Shown here: piece after piece, positions 31,060-42,008 of the stretch | Layout: every line of letters begins with the position of its first letter | Numbering within the stretch: the stretch's first letter is position 1 | Assembly: GCA_001606155.1 (NCBI GenBank) | Contig: LODT01000031.1 | Span: 248,001 to 312,000, forward strand | Origin: Tieghemostelium lacteum | Taxonomy: Eukaryota > Evosea > Eumycetozoa > Dictyosteliales > Raperosteliaceae | Reading direction: 5' to 3' | DNA length: 64,000 bases | Notes under the pieces: generated by a model | What the model saw: only the letters and a program-made list of their open reading frames with translations | The model's database searches: none | Told to the model about the DNA's origin: nothing | Translations under genes and position numbers: made by a program

Positions 31060-32649
31060 ATGGATAAAGAGAATCAAAATGCTATATTATTAGATGATTT
31101 AGGGAAAAGTACAACCAATCAATTGATTTTAAATACATCAAATACAAATAACACATTTGATAACAACAACAGCAGTAATAACAATAACAATAATAATAAC
31201 CAGGAGACTCCAGGAGAAGATGTAGATCCAAATAAAAAAGGAAAAGAAAAAATTATAAAATTAAAATTTAGTGATATTTTTCCAAAGAAATCAGATATTT
31301 CTGATGGTATTCAAAAACTACGAGAAATTCAATTGTATAAAGAGGTACTACAAGTATCATTATTTTCACTACTAGAAGTAATTTTGATAGCATTAATAGG
31401 TGTGGCATATATAATAGGACTCAGTTACATACCCTATACAAATACAGATATGAAGTATGTCGAAACTCATACCAATCAATTTTATAATCCTTATCCAGTC
31501 GCATCTATATATTTTCTAACGTTGGCTACTGTAGTCATTGTAATTGGTATTGGCTACTTTTTGCTAATATTTGGACTAAAGAAATCTCTTCCATTAATCT
31601 ATTGTACATTGATACCTGGTGTAGCTTTATCCACTCTATTTTTTGTATTTGTGGCAGCTGGCGTTGATCCTTGGTACTATGCACTGGATCTTCCCTTCTA
31701 TGGTATACTAGGTGTAGTTTTCTTTATCTCTGCTAAAGTTATGGCAAAGAGAGTTCAAGCACCTAATCTACCTCTGATATTTGCAGTACCATTGTTGGTG
31801 CACATTCTGATTATTGGTATATATTCATTTGTTCTATTTCCATTCTACAGAACTATTAACAGTGAAGTTGCAAGAGTTGCCATTAGAATCCTAGTTCATC
31901 CTATTCTTTGTAGAATCAATTTAATAGTAACCCAAACTTTTGTAAAAAAATACAAAAATCTAAAATACCCTCATTTGGCAAATGCCATTGTTTTTGGTAT
32001 TCTAGTTGAATCTGCACTATTTGGTAGATTTTTAATTGCAACTGTTGGTTCTGCAAAAGCACAAGTTGTAACCTCTGTTCTCTCTGGTCTAGGTGAAATT
32101 CTACTTCGTGTAGCGGCACCAATAATCACCAAACTCATTGACTATCTCAAGAATAAATTCCTAAATATGAAACCAGAGATTGAAACCGAAATTGACAGAG
32201 AACACAATGCCCAATATATAATCAATTCCATGGTAGTTGAAAAATCCAGTATTCTTTCCATTCCATTCCTCTTACATTTCTTTTGGAAACACAGATTAGT
32301 TTTCAATTTTTCATTTGGACCCACACCCCCAGATCTAGATGCAATGATAATCTCAGCAGCCATTCAATTAGCCATTGATTTAACTGCTGATTTTATAAGT
32401 ACTTGTGGAGAAGCTATTCAAAATATTCCAGTTATAGCTGTATGGAAGCAATCTAGAGTCAAATACCTCATTTGGGAGATTCTTAATTGGCTCCAAATGT
32501 GTACTTTAATTATATACGTACTTAGAACATTACCCTCCACATTATACTGTTCTTCAGATGACCCATGTACATGTTCATTATTCTTAAGAGACGAACTTTT
32601 TTATTTTTGTAATAAAAATTCTACAATCATGACTTCTTCTTACAATTAA
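31060..32649 (+). CDS. Polytopic membrane protein, family not recognised
   Basis: A 529-residue protein. The first 85 residues are Asn-rich and charged with no signal peptide. The rest has about eight to nine hydrophobic segments, for example SLFSLLEVILIALIGVAYII, IYFLTLATVVIVIGIGYFLL and IPGVALSTLFFVFVAAGV. A cytosolic-like loop lies at about residues 360-395 (MKPEIETEIDREHNAQY). The C-terminus is Cys-rich (LYCSSDDPCTCSLFLRDELFYFC). No transporter or receptor signature was recognised. It could be a dictyostelid-specific transporter- or receptor-like protein; function cannot be stated from sequence. Confidence 0.75.
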   Translation: MDKENQNAILLDDLGKSTTNQLILNTSNTNNTFDNNNSSNNNNNNNNQETPGEDVDPNKKGKEKIIKLKFSDIFPKKSDISDGIQKLREIQLYKEVLQVSLFSLLEVILIALIGVAYIIGLSYIPYTNTDMKYVETHTNQFYNPYPVASIYFLTLATVVIVIGIGYFLLIFGLKKSLPLIYCTLIPGVALSTLFFVFVAAGVDPWYYALDLPFYGILGVVFFISAKVMAKRVQAPNLPLIFAVPLLVHILIIGIYSFVLFPFYRTINSEVARVAIRILVHPILCRINLIVTQTFVKKYKNLKYPHLANAIVFGILVESALFGRFLIATVGSAKAQVVTSVLSGLGEILLRVAAPIITKLIDYLKNKFLNMKPEIETEIDREHNAQYIINSMVVEKSSILSIPFLLHFFWKHRLVFNFSFGPTPPDLDAMIISAAIQLAIDLTADFISTCGEAIQNIPVIAVWKQSRVKYLIWEILNWLQMCTLIIYVLRTLPSTLYCSSDDPCTCSLFLRDELFYFCNKNSTIMTSSYN

Positions 32650-32770
32650 AAGTTGAATAAAGAAGAGTCAATATTGAAATTATATCTACTTTTTTCTCAT
32701 TTCTTGCATTATTATAAATAATTATTTCTAGTGATCTTTTTTTTTTTTTTCTATAAATTTCAATTAAATT

Positions 32771-33412
32771 ATGTTTGGCAACAGATTTGGGGGTGGAAGT
32801 GGAAATGCAGCTTTTGATCGTAAAAAAGATGACGACGATGATGATGAAGAAAAAGAGGAAGTGAATTCCAAAATACCTAAACCTTTATACCCAATTAGAA
32901 AAGATATACCACAAATACCAAGAAAGACATTAGATACCTACTCATTAGTACACAAATTAATTCGTATTAGAAATAGATTTGAATATTCAATCTATCATTT
33001 GCGAACTGATGAGGAATCTAAACCAGATGGTATCGATAGACATTCAAATAGATTTAAAACCTCAAGAAAAGATCAAAACCCACTAGAGAAACAGTTAAAT
33101 TTAGATTACTTTCCACAAGAACTCACTCAAAACAGAAGAAAAGCAAGAAAGAAGAAAAAGAATATAGATTTTAAGAATTTAGATGCTATGCAAAAACAAG
33201 AAGAAAAAGGAGAGGTATGAATCTTTTGTTATTACCATAGTGTGGATTGATATTAATATAAATTTCTAAAAAAACTACAGAAAAGTGATGAAGAATCTGG
33301 AACAGAATCTGAGGATTCAAGTTTGGAAAGTGAGACCTCTGAACATCCTGAATTTTCAGATGATGAGGATATTTCAGATGGTGATGATGGTGATAAAGAA
33401 CAAACACTTTAA
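32771..33412 (+). CDS. RNA polymerase III subunit RPC7 (RPC31)-like
   Basis: Two exons: 32771-33214 and 33281-33412, with a 66-nt intron (GTATGA...CTACAG, phase 0), giving about 191 residues. The N-terminus is Gly-rich (MFGNRFGGGSGNAAFD) with an acidic stretch. The core matches the RPC7/POLR3G layout: KPLYPIRKDIPQIP, then YSLVHKLIRIRNRFEYSIYH, then IDRHSNRFKTS, then LDYFPQEL and a basic KARKKKK patch. Exon 2 is wholly acidic (KSDEESGTESEDSS...), matching the acidic C-terminal tail of the family. RPC7 is part of the Pol III subcomplex RPC3-RPC6-RPC7 needed for initiation at tRNA and 5S genes. Its stop is 70 bases from that of the convergent methyltransferase gene. Confidence 0.78.
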
Positions 33413-33482
33413 CAGATTTACACGTATTACAGATCTGATTTTACACTTAATAAATATACTTATTTATTTGGAACTATTTATA

Positions 33483-34595
33483 TTAGACCACAGAAGTAGT
33501 AGTAGTAGTAGTAGTAGTGATATTAGTATCAGTAACAGTTTCATCTTTGGATTGATGTATATTTTCTAAATTATCAGATGGGGGTTGTGGTGTGGGTTTT
33601 CTTTTCATTTTCAATATTCTAATATCCACAGCTTGGAATCCTGGATTTAGATCTTTAGTGTGAATAGTTTCATAATCAAAGTATTGAGCTACCTTGTTAA
33701 AGAAAAGTAACTCTGCGTTCATTTCTCTATGTTCATAACCTAAATAGATTACAGTATCTGATGCCTCTAATGCAAATGATTTCTCTAGTGACCCTTCCTC
33801 TTCAACTCCATCTTCTAGTAACTTAAGTTTTTTCTCTAATTCTTTTCTTTCTTGTTCCTGTTCAATTATATAATCTTCAACTTCTTCTTCCTCTTCTTCC
33901 TCTTCTTCATCATTTTCGTTTTCATCATCCTCTTTTTCGTCATTTAAATCTAATTCCTCTAACTGTTCATCTATAGTTGCTGCGGCTGACAACTTTGCTT
34001 TTCTCTGAAGATTTGGGTGAAATGAACTTAGATCTAATAGACATTGTAATAGAATATCTATACAATGATCTTCATAGATTAGATCAGAACCAACAATCAT
34101 ATCAAAGGGTGGATTAAATGCCTCTACATTACTACCCCACCACAACTCTTTAACTTGTGTAGTGGTACTATGTGGACAGTTATTTGTTACATTTTCATTT
34201 AAAATATCATGCATATTCTCTTGATCAGTTAATATGATATCAGCGCCTAAATTAGATAGAGTAATACCCAGGAGACCAACACCTGAACCAACTTCTATAA
34301 TTCTTTTACCTTTTAATGCATCAGATCCAATAACCAATTCAAAATATTTTGACATTACAATAGAGGTATCCCAAACACATGACCCTATATAAGGTCCTTT
34401 TGGTGATTGTTTAATTTCAATAGTTTTCGATTTAAAAGGAAAGAAATAGGATTGTTTAAATCTTTCATAGTAATCCCACGATCTAGGTAACTGTATGGTA
34501 GGATTCAAGTTCTTGTGATGTTGATGATGTTGATTCTGTACTTGGTTAGGTGCATAATGTCCATTACCATTCGTTTTCATAGATCTTCTTCCCAT
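33483..34595 (-). CDS. METTL21-type lysine methyltransferase (methyltransferase family 16)
   Basis: A 370-residue protein with a Rossmann-type SAM-binding domain. SPKGPYIGSCVWDTSIVMSK is the family's entry to the fold. IIEVGSGVGLLGITLSNLGA is motif I, IILTDQ is the acidic end of beta-2, and MIVGSDLIYEDHCIDILLQC is the post-II D-L-[IV]-Y region typical of METTL21/family 16 protein-lysine methyltransferases. An insertion of about 60 very acidic residues (Glu run near residue 230) sits between that region and the beta-5 segment SDTVIYLGYEHREMN. The C-terminus is Pro/Thr-rich. The enzyme should methylate a cytosolic or nuclear protein such as a chaperone; its target is unknown. Confidence 0.82.
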   Translation of the reverse strand: MGRRSMKTNGNGHYAPNQVQNQHHQHHKNLNPTIQLPRSWDYYERFKQSYFFPFKSKTIEIKQSPKGPYIGSCVWDTSIVMSKYFELVIGSDALKGKRIIEVGSGVGLLGITLSNLGADIILTDQENMHDILNENVTNNCPHSTTTQVKELWWGSNVEAFNPPFDMIVGSDLIYEDHCIDILLQCLLDLSSFHPNLQRKAKLSAAATIDEQLEELDLNDEKEDDENENDEEEEEEEEEVEDYIIEQEQERKELEKKLKLLEDGVEEEGSLEKSFALEASDTVIYLGYEHREMNAELLFFNKVAQYFDYETIHTKDLNPGFQAVDIRILKMKRKPTPQPPSDNLENIHQSKDETVTDTNITTTTTTTTSVV

Positions 34596-34727
34596 TTTTT
34601 TTTCAATTGAATTGTCGTTTTTGGGAAAAATGTTGTAAAGAATTAAAAATTTAAATTAGATAATAAAATTATATTTAATTGAAATAATTTATACATTATT
34701 ATAATCTTTCGTTTTTTATTTGAAAAA

Positions 34728-35911
34728 TTAATTATATTTGTTGTATTTTTTACAATAGGAGTTGGTGGAATGTTGTCCAAATAAGACAAAATTAGAATCA
34801 CCATTTTCAGATTTCCATTGGTTTCTTTCCAAGAGACGCAATAGTAAATAGGATCCTGAACCTTGTGCAATTGGCCAAAGACTGACACCAACAACTGGAA
34901 TCTTATTGAGTAAAACTAACCAACAAATTGAGAATCCAAATATAGTTCCAAAAAATCTACGATAGAGGTAATATTCATTATCTACACTGGGTACTCTAGC
35001 AAAATAGGTTTCTAGTAACTCTTTACCCAGTGAATGACTGGCCATACATAATTTAAGAATATAAGTTGAAGTGTCTCTGTAACGGTCTAGTAGAGATACA
35101 AATGATAATATAAACGATATACCCATTCCTAGTGGTTCACGGGCATAATAAAATTGAGCTGCTGCAAATACCAAGTTGGATACATAGGGAATAAATGAAG
35201 TGAAATAAATAAACAAACCCATACCAACAAGTCTCAATCCTCTAGATACATAATTCCACATTGGATAGACTTTTAAAACTTTGGATTTCTTTAAGAAATT
35301 ACAAAGTTCTGAATCTTGTCCATTTAAAACATAAAAAAACATCTTTAACCTAGATTGTTAGAATACCATTATAACTACATAGATATTTGTTTACAGAAAA
35401 CACTTACATCATCATTAAATGTTGGTAAAACATAACGTAAGATACCAATTAAGGCTAATGGAAGAAACATTGCAACTTGCCATAGAAGGTTATATGGTTC
35501 TAACATTTCCATTACTGATGGAAAATTCAAACCGATATAGGATAGCATATGAAGAATGAATTTAAGAGGATAGGTAATGCAATAGGTAATTGCATAAGTT
35601 GCCAAAATGGACAATAGAATAACTTTAATCATTGATGCATATGCTTCTTGAATCTCTTTTGTCTTTATAGTAACAATTGCACCTTGAATAAAATATATAA
35701 AACCTTTAATCAATTTAACATAGAAAGCAGGTTTAACAAATGTCTTTCTTTTTGTAACCTTTTTCTTTTCTTTTCTAGATGCATTTTCACCATCTCTACC
35801 TGATACTTGAGGAACTGCTGGTTTTTCATCATCACCCTTTTTAAAGGATGATTTTAACATATTAATAGTTTCATCAATATACTTTTCCATTTGGAAATAT
35901 ACACCAAACAA
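34728..35911 (-). CDS. Polytopic membrane protein, family not recognised
   Basis: Two exons: 35911-35408 and 35342-34728, with a 65-nt intron (GTAAGT...TTAAAG, phase 0), giving about 372 residues. An alternative start is the Met at 35890 (MEKYIDETINMLK). A charged cytosolic head with KEKKKVTKRKTF is followed by several hydrophobic segments (for example IKVILLSILATYAITYCITY and LLWQVAMFLPLALIGILRYV). The splice joins LPTFNDD to MFFYVLNGQDSELC in frame. A second hydrophobic half follows, ending GSGSYLLLRLLERNQWKS and a Cys/Lys/Asn tail. I recognise no family. The two halves could be two genes, but the intron fits the window's consensus, and exon 2 lacks its own upstream region. Confidence 0.68.
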
Positions 35912-36073
35912 ATAAATGTGGAAATAATAAAAATTTTTTGAGAAATTAAGAAGTGACTAAAACTCAAGGCTATGAGTCAAAAAAAAAAAAAATCTTGGGT
36001 TGGAACTGGTAATATTGATGTGTTATTCTATTATATAATCTAACAATTACACTGAGGGAGTGTAGTTTAATTT

Positions 36074-37330
36074 TTAAATTTTATTTGATAGTTCTTTATT
36101 ACTGTCACTATCATCAACTATTTGAGAACTAGTCGATTTAATAACTAAAATTATGTCTCTATTGGTATCCAATTGTTTTTGATTGGGTCCTAGGTTATGT
36201 TGGTTTGGTGATACTACAGTTGATTCGTTACTAGTTATAGATATTGTTGAATTTTGAAATAGATTAGTAGTGGATACTGAGGTCATTGGTAAACTGTGAT
36301 TTGGGTGTGACCATTGTAGTACCTTTCTACCAATCAACGTCAATATCAATCCAATTAAAATGGCACCTATAAGTAGATTCTGTTGATATGATGTAATGGT
36401 ATTATGTTGATTGCTACTAGTGAGATCTGTCAATTTACTACCAATATAGGATAATATAAGATTCTCAGGTAACAATCCAATAACAGATGCCGATAAAAAT
36501 GTTGTAAATGATATTCTGGTGACTGCACACAAACCATTTTGCAGTCCAAATGGTATAGGTAACAATCTAATAAAAAATATAATTTTTTTTGGATGTTGTT
36601 CCAAGAGGTTTCTGACTGCTGTTAGTTTACTGCTAGACTCAATCTTTGTTTCAAACCATTTGAGTGTTAGCTTTCTAGTTATCCAAAAGCCAAAACTCGC
36701 CGAAATTGCACTACCTATGCATACTGTGATAAATCCATTGATAAATCCATAGATGAAACCAGAGCTCACTGTTAGCGGTATATAATAGCTAAAGATAGCC
36801 AACGGTATACCAGTGGGCAGATATGAAAATGCTAATATTAAATTACCTAGTTTTCCCAGATCTTTAACAATCTCTAGAAAATCAATGAGGTTATTGGAAA
36901 AATAATAAATACAAATGAATAGAATTATCATTGAGAAAATTGCCATCAATGCTGTTGATATATTATTGTCACCTGTCATGGGTGGTAGTGGTGGTGGTGT
37001 TGAGGTTGTAGGTAGTGTATTGGTACTGTTATTTAATTTACTGTGTTTTTGTTGTTGTTGTTTCATTATAGAGTGTGAGGTATTAGTAGTTTTGAGATTT
37101 GGTGTTGGCGTGTCTATTGTTAATATTTTATAATCTTGTTCATCTGGTTGTTGTAGTACAGTAGTGGAACCTAAAGTTGGTGTGTCAATTTCGTTCCCTA
37201 ATTCTGGGTGGTGTTGTGTCTTGTCTATCAGACTATCTGTACTTGAAGGCTCATCATAATCGTTATCACCATGAATATACTCTTTATTCCTTTTAATGGG
37301 TGATGTAAATGTCATTTTCTTATTGTACAT
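36074..37330 (-). CDS. VTT-domain (TVP38/TMEM64-family) membrane protein
   Basis: A 418-residue protein with low-complexity termini and a hydrophobic core. The VTT-domain wording is seen in GFIYGFINGFITVCIGSAIS, ASFGFWITRKLTLKWFE, FIRLLPIPFGLQNGLCAVTR and LSASVIGLLPENLILSYIGS. The re-entrant-loop-like G-x-x-x-G and the conserved Arg-Leu-x-Pro-x-P are present. Relatives (VMP1, TMEM41B, TMEM64/TVP38) sit in ER or Golgi membranes and act in lipid scrambling and trafficking. The N-terminal region includes PTTSTPPPLPP and poly-Asn; the C-terminal tail is cytosolic-like and Ser/Thr/Asn-rich. Confidence 0.85.
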   Translation of the reverse strand: MYNKKMTFTSPIKRNKEYIHGDNDYDEPSSTDSLIDKTQHHPELGNEIDTPTLGSTTVLQQPDEQDYKILTIDTPTPNLKTTNTSHSIMKQQQQKHSKLNNSTNTLPTTSTPPPLPPMTGDNNISTALMAIFSMIILFICIYYFSNNLIDFLEIVKDLGKLGNLILAFSYLPTGIPLAIFSYYIPLTVSSGFIYGFINGFITVCIGSAISASFGFWITRKLTLKWFETKIESSSKLTAVRNLLEQHPKKIIFFIRLLPIPFGLQNGLCAVTRISFTTFLSASVIGLLPENLILSYIGSKLTDLTSSNQHNTITSYQQNLLIGAILIGLILTLIGRKVLQWSHPNHSLPMTSVSTTNLFQNSTISITSNESTVVSPNQHNLGPNQKQLDTNRDIILVIKSTSSQIVDDSDSNKELSNKI

Positions 37331-37487
37331 ATAAAATCTGACATAAACTTAAAGTTTTTGAGATCCTTATAATAGTTTTTTTAAAATTATAAAAATAAAA
37401 AAAATTTTAAAATTTCTGTTTTGTAAAAGTTAGGGATATTTTTGGGTGAAGGCATTGATGAGTCAAAAATCTAATTAGATTTTTTAT

Positions 37488-38458
37488 TTAAAGAGGATGG
37501 AAATCTAAGGTTTTTAAATTTGGTAAATTTGATTTACATAAATTTCTATATTGAGATACTTGTTCTGGAGTTCTAGTTGATGGAGTTATTGGATTCTCTT
37601 CAATCAAAAGTTTTTGTAATTTCGGATACAGTTTTAAATGTTTCAATATTTGTTCTAGATTTTGAAATAGATTGGAAAATAAAAATAATGATTCTAATTC
37701 TATCAATGAATTTGGTAGATCATCTATATTCTTTAATAAATTATTTGATAATGATATACTAAGATTTAGATATTGGTTAATAACATATATTGTAATTATA
37801 GACTTTTGTATGATAATTACTAATTTAATTTTAAATTTTTTTCCAAACCTATAATTTGTGTAATTCTATTTGCTCTAGCATCCAATAACTCTAAATTTAC
37901 CAATTGATCTATATTATTTAACTTTTAATATAATTGATAAAAGCAATCGATATTAGCAATGGGGTGTGGTGGGTGAATATCAGTTTATTTATAAAATTAA
38001 AATACTTACACAACTTAACTTATTTTTAGAAATATAAAACTTTTTAAGATTGATTAATTGATTGATTTCATTTGGTATTTGAGTTAATTCATTATTAATT
38101 AGGTATAGTTCGGTAATATGTTTAAAATGAGTTGATATTGAATTTGTCTCTATTGTATGAATTAAATTACCAGAGATATCTAATATCTTAATAATCAATC
38201 AACAGTTCAAATTAGAATCTAAATCAGAAAACATATATACAAATATCAATCATACATTATATTTCAGTAGATCAAATGAAACATTAACATATTCATTAGA
38301 TTCTTTAGTCTGTTTAATAAAGGTTTCAGTAGTTTCTAAATTTAAATTTTCTAATTTTTTAGCAACAATTTCAAATCTACCTGGAATTATCTTTAAAATT
38401 TAATAAATTTGTTTTGATCATTGTTTTAATTGATGTATGTTTGGTGGTTTCTTACCAT
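37488..38458 (-). CDS. Leucine-rich repeat protein, five exons
   Basis: Hand-built from five exons: 38458-38456 (only the ATG), 38390-38256, 38186-38010, 37921-37821 and 37758-37488, giving about 228 residues. Introns open GTAAGA, GTATGA, GTAAGT and GTAATT and close AAAG, AAG, AAAAG and CTTAG. The frame is restored at each join. Leucine-rich repeats: ILDISGNLIHTIETN, ITELYLINNELTQIPNEINQ, LKKFYISKNKLSCLNNIDQL, LELLDARANRITQIIGLE and ISLSNNLLKNIDDLP. The end, EENPITPSTRTPEQVSQYRN followed by LPNLKTLDFHPL, is an LRR-capping motif. LRR proteins of this size act as adaptors in many pathways, so no function is claimed. The one-codon first exon is inferred from splice consensus and should be checked. 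Confidence 0.75.
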
Positions 38459-38602
38459 TTTTAAAGAATCAAAAAAAACAAATTTATAAAAAATAAAATT
38501 TGCTTTCCCTCATTCAAAATATTTTTTATTCATGATTACAGGTGTAGAGAATTAAATGAAAGAGTTAACTATTTAAATATTTATTATCAACAAATAATAA
38601 GA

Positions 38603-40120
38603 ATGGATAGTTTATTTAATAGTACTGTCTTTGATAAAAAAATGACAGATAAAAAGATATTGATTGTTAATGAAGAAACAGACTTACAAAAAGAGTATAG
38701 TTTCTCTGAACTGATGGAGTTTTCAAAGATTATTATAGATCTCAAAAAGACTACAAATATTAAAAAGAATATTAGTAGTATTGATTTATTCAATTTTCAA
38801 ACTTCAAATCAGGGACACCACAATCCTCATACCCTCGCTAATGCACTGGGTAGTAGTGGACATCTTGTTGGTCTAACATCACCACAAGGTGCTGATAACA
38901 TGCTACCTGTTGTTAATAGAAATATTATTGGTGGTAAAGGTTCAGGAAATAATCTTCATGGATTGGGATTAATATCGTCAACTTCAAGTCAAGGTATTAG
39001 TAGCAGTGGACACCTCATTGGAATTGATAGTTCTGTTGGTAGCTATGCTTCTGATAGTCCTGTATCTGAACGACGTGAACGAAAACACAGTGGTTTACAA
39101 TCACCACTAGCAGTTACATCTTCAATATCTAATAATACGACTTTGAATAACAGCCAACAACAAACAGCTTCAAGACAGTCGACTTTTGGTAACAAGAGTA
39201 TCAGTAGTGATAAGTCTTATTGGATTGATTTAGAGGGACTTAATCATGATGAATTATTGGCAATTTGTAAACTCTATTCTATCCATCAACTGACCTACGA
39301 AGATATAACCTCTGATGAATCCACCGAGAAATGTGAAGAGTTTCAAAACTACATTTTCATCTCGACATCAGAAGTTTGTTACTCAAATGGTGATTTGGTA
39401 CAGACTCATGTCTATATGATTCTATTCAGTGGTCTCATTCTGACCTTCCACTCTAGAGAATTAGATAGTTTTGAGAGCATGTCCCGTTCATTCTATCAAC
39501 TTGATTCCAAGTCCCTGCCATCCGCCGAATGGATTGTAGCCTCGTTCTTTGACTCTTTTAATGAGATTTATGGTATTCATGCCGAACATCTCTTTAATGA
39601 AGTTAAAGTACTAGAAGATTTCACATTAAAGGATGACATTGTACACTCTGAGATTTACTTTCGTCTGGGAAAAGCAGCAAGAAAATCCACAAACTTACTC
39701 TCTTATATTTTTATAAAGAACGATATGCTTTCTACCCTGGTCAGACAGAATCAGCACAAAGAAACCAAGATATACCTATCTAACATTAAAGATAAATGTA
39801 TAAGAATTAAACAACGTTTAAAGTTAGCAGAAGAGTTATTAGAGAATATCAACACACTCTACATCTCCAAAGTCTCTCTACTACTCAACGAAGAATCACA
39901 TAGTCTCAATATGAGTATGCACAAGTTCTCTGCCATCACTGTCATTTTCATGCCTCTTACCTTTATCGCTGGTATATTCGGTATGAATATTAACGTACCT
40001 GGGTCCATTGCAGGAACAGATGTACCACCTGCCTATGAATTCTTTTATGGTATTATGGTTGTTATGGCTATCTTAGGTTTTGGTATATATTTATATTTTA
40101 AACATTTAAAATGGTTATAA
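38603..40120 (+). CDS. CorA-family divalent metal (Mg2+) transporter
   Basis: A 505-residue protein. The C-terminus holds two membrane segments. The family signature GMN appears as YGMN-like FGMNINVPG (Gly460-Met461-Asn462) at the end of the first segment, after IFMPLTFIAGI. The soluble region has YGIHAEHLFNEVKVLEDFTL and the long helix IKDKCIRIKQRLKLAEELLE, as in CorA/Mrs2-type funnels. N-terminal residues 60-200 are Gly/Ser-rich low complexity. CorA-type pentamers pass Mg2+ and some other divalent ions down the electrical gradient. Cell location (plasma membrane versus organelle) cannot be told from sequence, but no mitochondrial presequence was recognised. Confidence 0.86.
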   Translation: MDSLFNSTVFDKKMTDKKILIVNEETDLQKEYSFSELMEFSKIIIDLKKTTNIKKNISSIDLFNFQTSNQGHHNPHTLANALGSSGHLVGLTSPQGADNMLPVVNRNIIGGKGSGNNLHGLGLISSTSSQGISSSGHLIGIDSSVGSYASDSPVSERRERKHSGLQSPLAVTSSISNNTTLNNSQQQTASRQSTFGNKSISSDKSYWIDLEGLNHDELLAICKLYSIHQLTYEDITSDESTEKCEEFQNYIFISTSEVCYSNGDLVQTHVYMILFSGLILTFHSRELDSFESMSRSFYQLDSKSLPSAEWIVASFFDSFNEIYGIHAEHLFNEVKVLEDFTLKDDIVHSEIYFRLGKAARKSTNLLSYIFIKNDMLSTLVRQNQHKETKIYLSNIKDKCIRIKQRLKLAEELLENINTLYISKVSLLLNEESHSLNMSMHKFSAITVIFMPLTFIAGIFGMNINVPGSIAGTDVPPAYEFFYGIMVVMAILGFGIYLYFKHLKWL

Positions 40121-40602
40121 TCAATGTGATTAACTAATTACCATTTGGTGATCGACTTTATAATTTAATAAAACAAACTTTAGATTATCACCAAAACAAA
40201 TCTCTTAAATCAAACATGCTTTTTTTTTAATTATGGAAATAGATACGATATCTTGTAAAATATTTTAATGTATATGTTGTCAACTTTTTTTTTTCCTTTA
40301 TATTTAATAAAAGGTGAGACGAATTAGGTCAGACTATTACCAAAGAGACTACTCCCTGGCAACATTTTTAATCATGGATGGATAGATATTAAAATGTTTG
40401 TCATCATATATATGAAAGTTTACATTAAATATCCCGTAGGATAAATAAAGGTAAAGTATTCCATACTGAATGTCTGATTTGATAATACTAAAAATTAATT
40501 TTGAAATATTTCTAGAGATTTTAGTGAATTTATGGAATCGTTCGGTTTTGCATAAAACTAATTTTATTTAATTTTAATATTTTTTTCTTTATTTTCAAAA
40601 AA
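40121..40602. other. Intergenic, CorA gene end to CDC123 start
   Basis: About 480 bases. Bases 40311-40380 are less AT-rich than the rest, with AGGTCAGACTATTACC and GAGACTACTCCCTGG. No frame, tRNA or snRNA could be assigned. A T-rich run leads into the CDC123 start codon. Confidence 0.35.
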
Positions 40603-41956
40603 ATGGAAGTTACAAAAGAAATCAACAACAATAATAATAAAAATCAAACACAAATTATATATGAAGCATTGAATAAAGATGATATATATTTTAAAAATAA
40701 ATTAAATTGTATGTTCAGTGAGTGGTATAGTAAATTTAAAACAGTCACTTTTAGTAGTATTGTAATACCTCTACCAAAGATATTTGTTGATTATTTAGAT
40801 TCTGATGAATTTTCAACATTATCAGAAGGATTTCCTGAATTTGTAGTAGAAGATGAAGACGATCAAAAAGATTTTCAAAATCTATGGTCAACTAAAAAAC
40901 TTGATATAAAAGTGGATCCTAAACTGTACCAAACTTCATATGAAGATGACAGTGATAGCAGTGACGATGAAGATATTATAGAAGAAGATAATACCGAAGA
41001 AACAGAAGAACAAAAAGAAAAAAAAAGAAAAAGAAAAATCAAAGAAGATGATTTTCAAGATTTGATTAAAACCATTAATGAATCTATAAAGAAACTGGGT
41101 GGTCAAGTACTGGCAAAATTGAATTGGTCAACACCTAAAGATGCACAGTGGATGAATTTAAATAATAGTTTAAAATGTTCAAATGCAGCAGAGATATTAT
41201 TATTATTAAAATCATCTGATTTCATTAATCATGATTTAGCACAGTTGAAAATAGACCCAAACCTTGATGATCAAGCGCTGACACCTTATACATTGGTTCT
41301 GAGAAAATGGCATAATCTATATGCCTCTATGGAATTTAGATGTACAGTTAAAAACAATGAATTAATCGCTATATCACAACGTGATACATCTACTTTTTAT
41401 TCCTTTTTAAAAGGTAAAAAAGCAAAGATTCAAGAAACTATTCAAAATTTCTTTACTAAAAAGATTCAAAATCAGTTCTCTCAAAATGATTGTAAGTCTT
41501 CATTCTCCTAATAGATAATTCAACTGTAATATTAATTTTATCAACTTTATAGATACATTTGATATTTATATAACACAGGAATATGAACCATGGTTAATTG
41601 ATTTTAACCCAATTCATCCATCTACTGAATCATTACTTTTCCTATGGGATGAATTATTCCCTGAACTAATTCAAGATGATGATGAAGAAGTTGAGGAAAA
41701 TAATAATGAAAAGGAAAAAGATGAAGATGATAATAATAATAATACAAAACCACCAAAAGAATCTATAAAAGTAATTGAAAGTTTAGAATTTAGAATTGTT
41801 GAGGCCAAAGAAGGTATTAAACCAAATCTTTCAATGACATCAAGACTACCATTGGATTTATTAAACTATAATAATAATGCTTATGGTGCTGAGAATGAAA
41901 ATATTAATCAAATATTTGATAAATTTCAAGAATCAACTGATTTGAATAAGAAATAA
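40603..41956 (+). CDS. CDC123 (D123) family eIF2 assembly factor
   Basis: Two exons: 40603-41491 and 41553-41956, with a 61-nt intron (GTAAGT...TTATAG, phase 1), giving about 430 residues. CMFSEWYSKFKTVTFSS, GGQVLAKLNWSTPKDAQWMN and CSNAAEILLLLKSSDFI follow the CDC123 ATP-grasp fold, as do LRKWHNLYASMEFRCTVKNN and IAISQRD. The splice rebuilds YTFDIYITQEYEPWLIDFNP, where the family's DFNP is a metal/ATP site. An acidic and then Lys-rich insert (about residues 115-150) lies between the N-terminal lobe and the core. CDC123 is required to assemble the eIF2 alpha-beta-gamma complex, linking translation initiation to the cell cycle. Confidence 0.92.
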
Positions 41957-42008
41957 AGTGAATAGGATTATTTCATTGTGATTTTGTACAAAATGATTAA
42001 CTGAACTT

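Noticed and set aside
40311-40380. Less AT-rich stretch considered as a gene relic or snRNA
   Set aside because: Translated frames are short and broken, and no snRNA consensus was seen; left as unassigned intergenic DNA.
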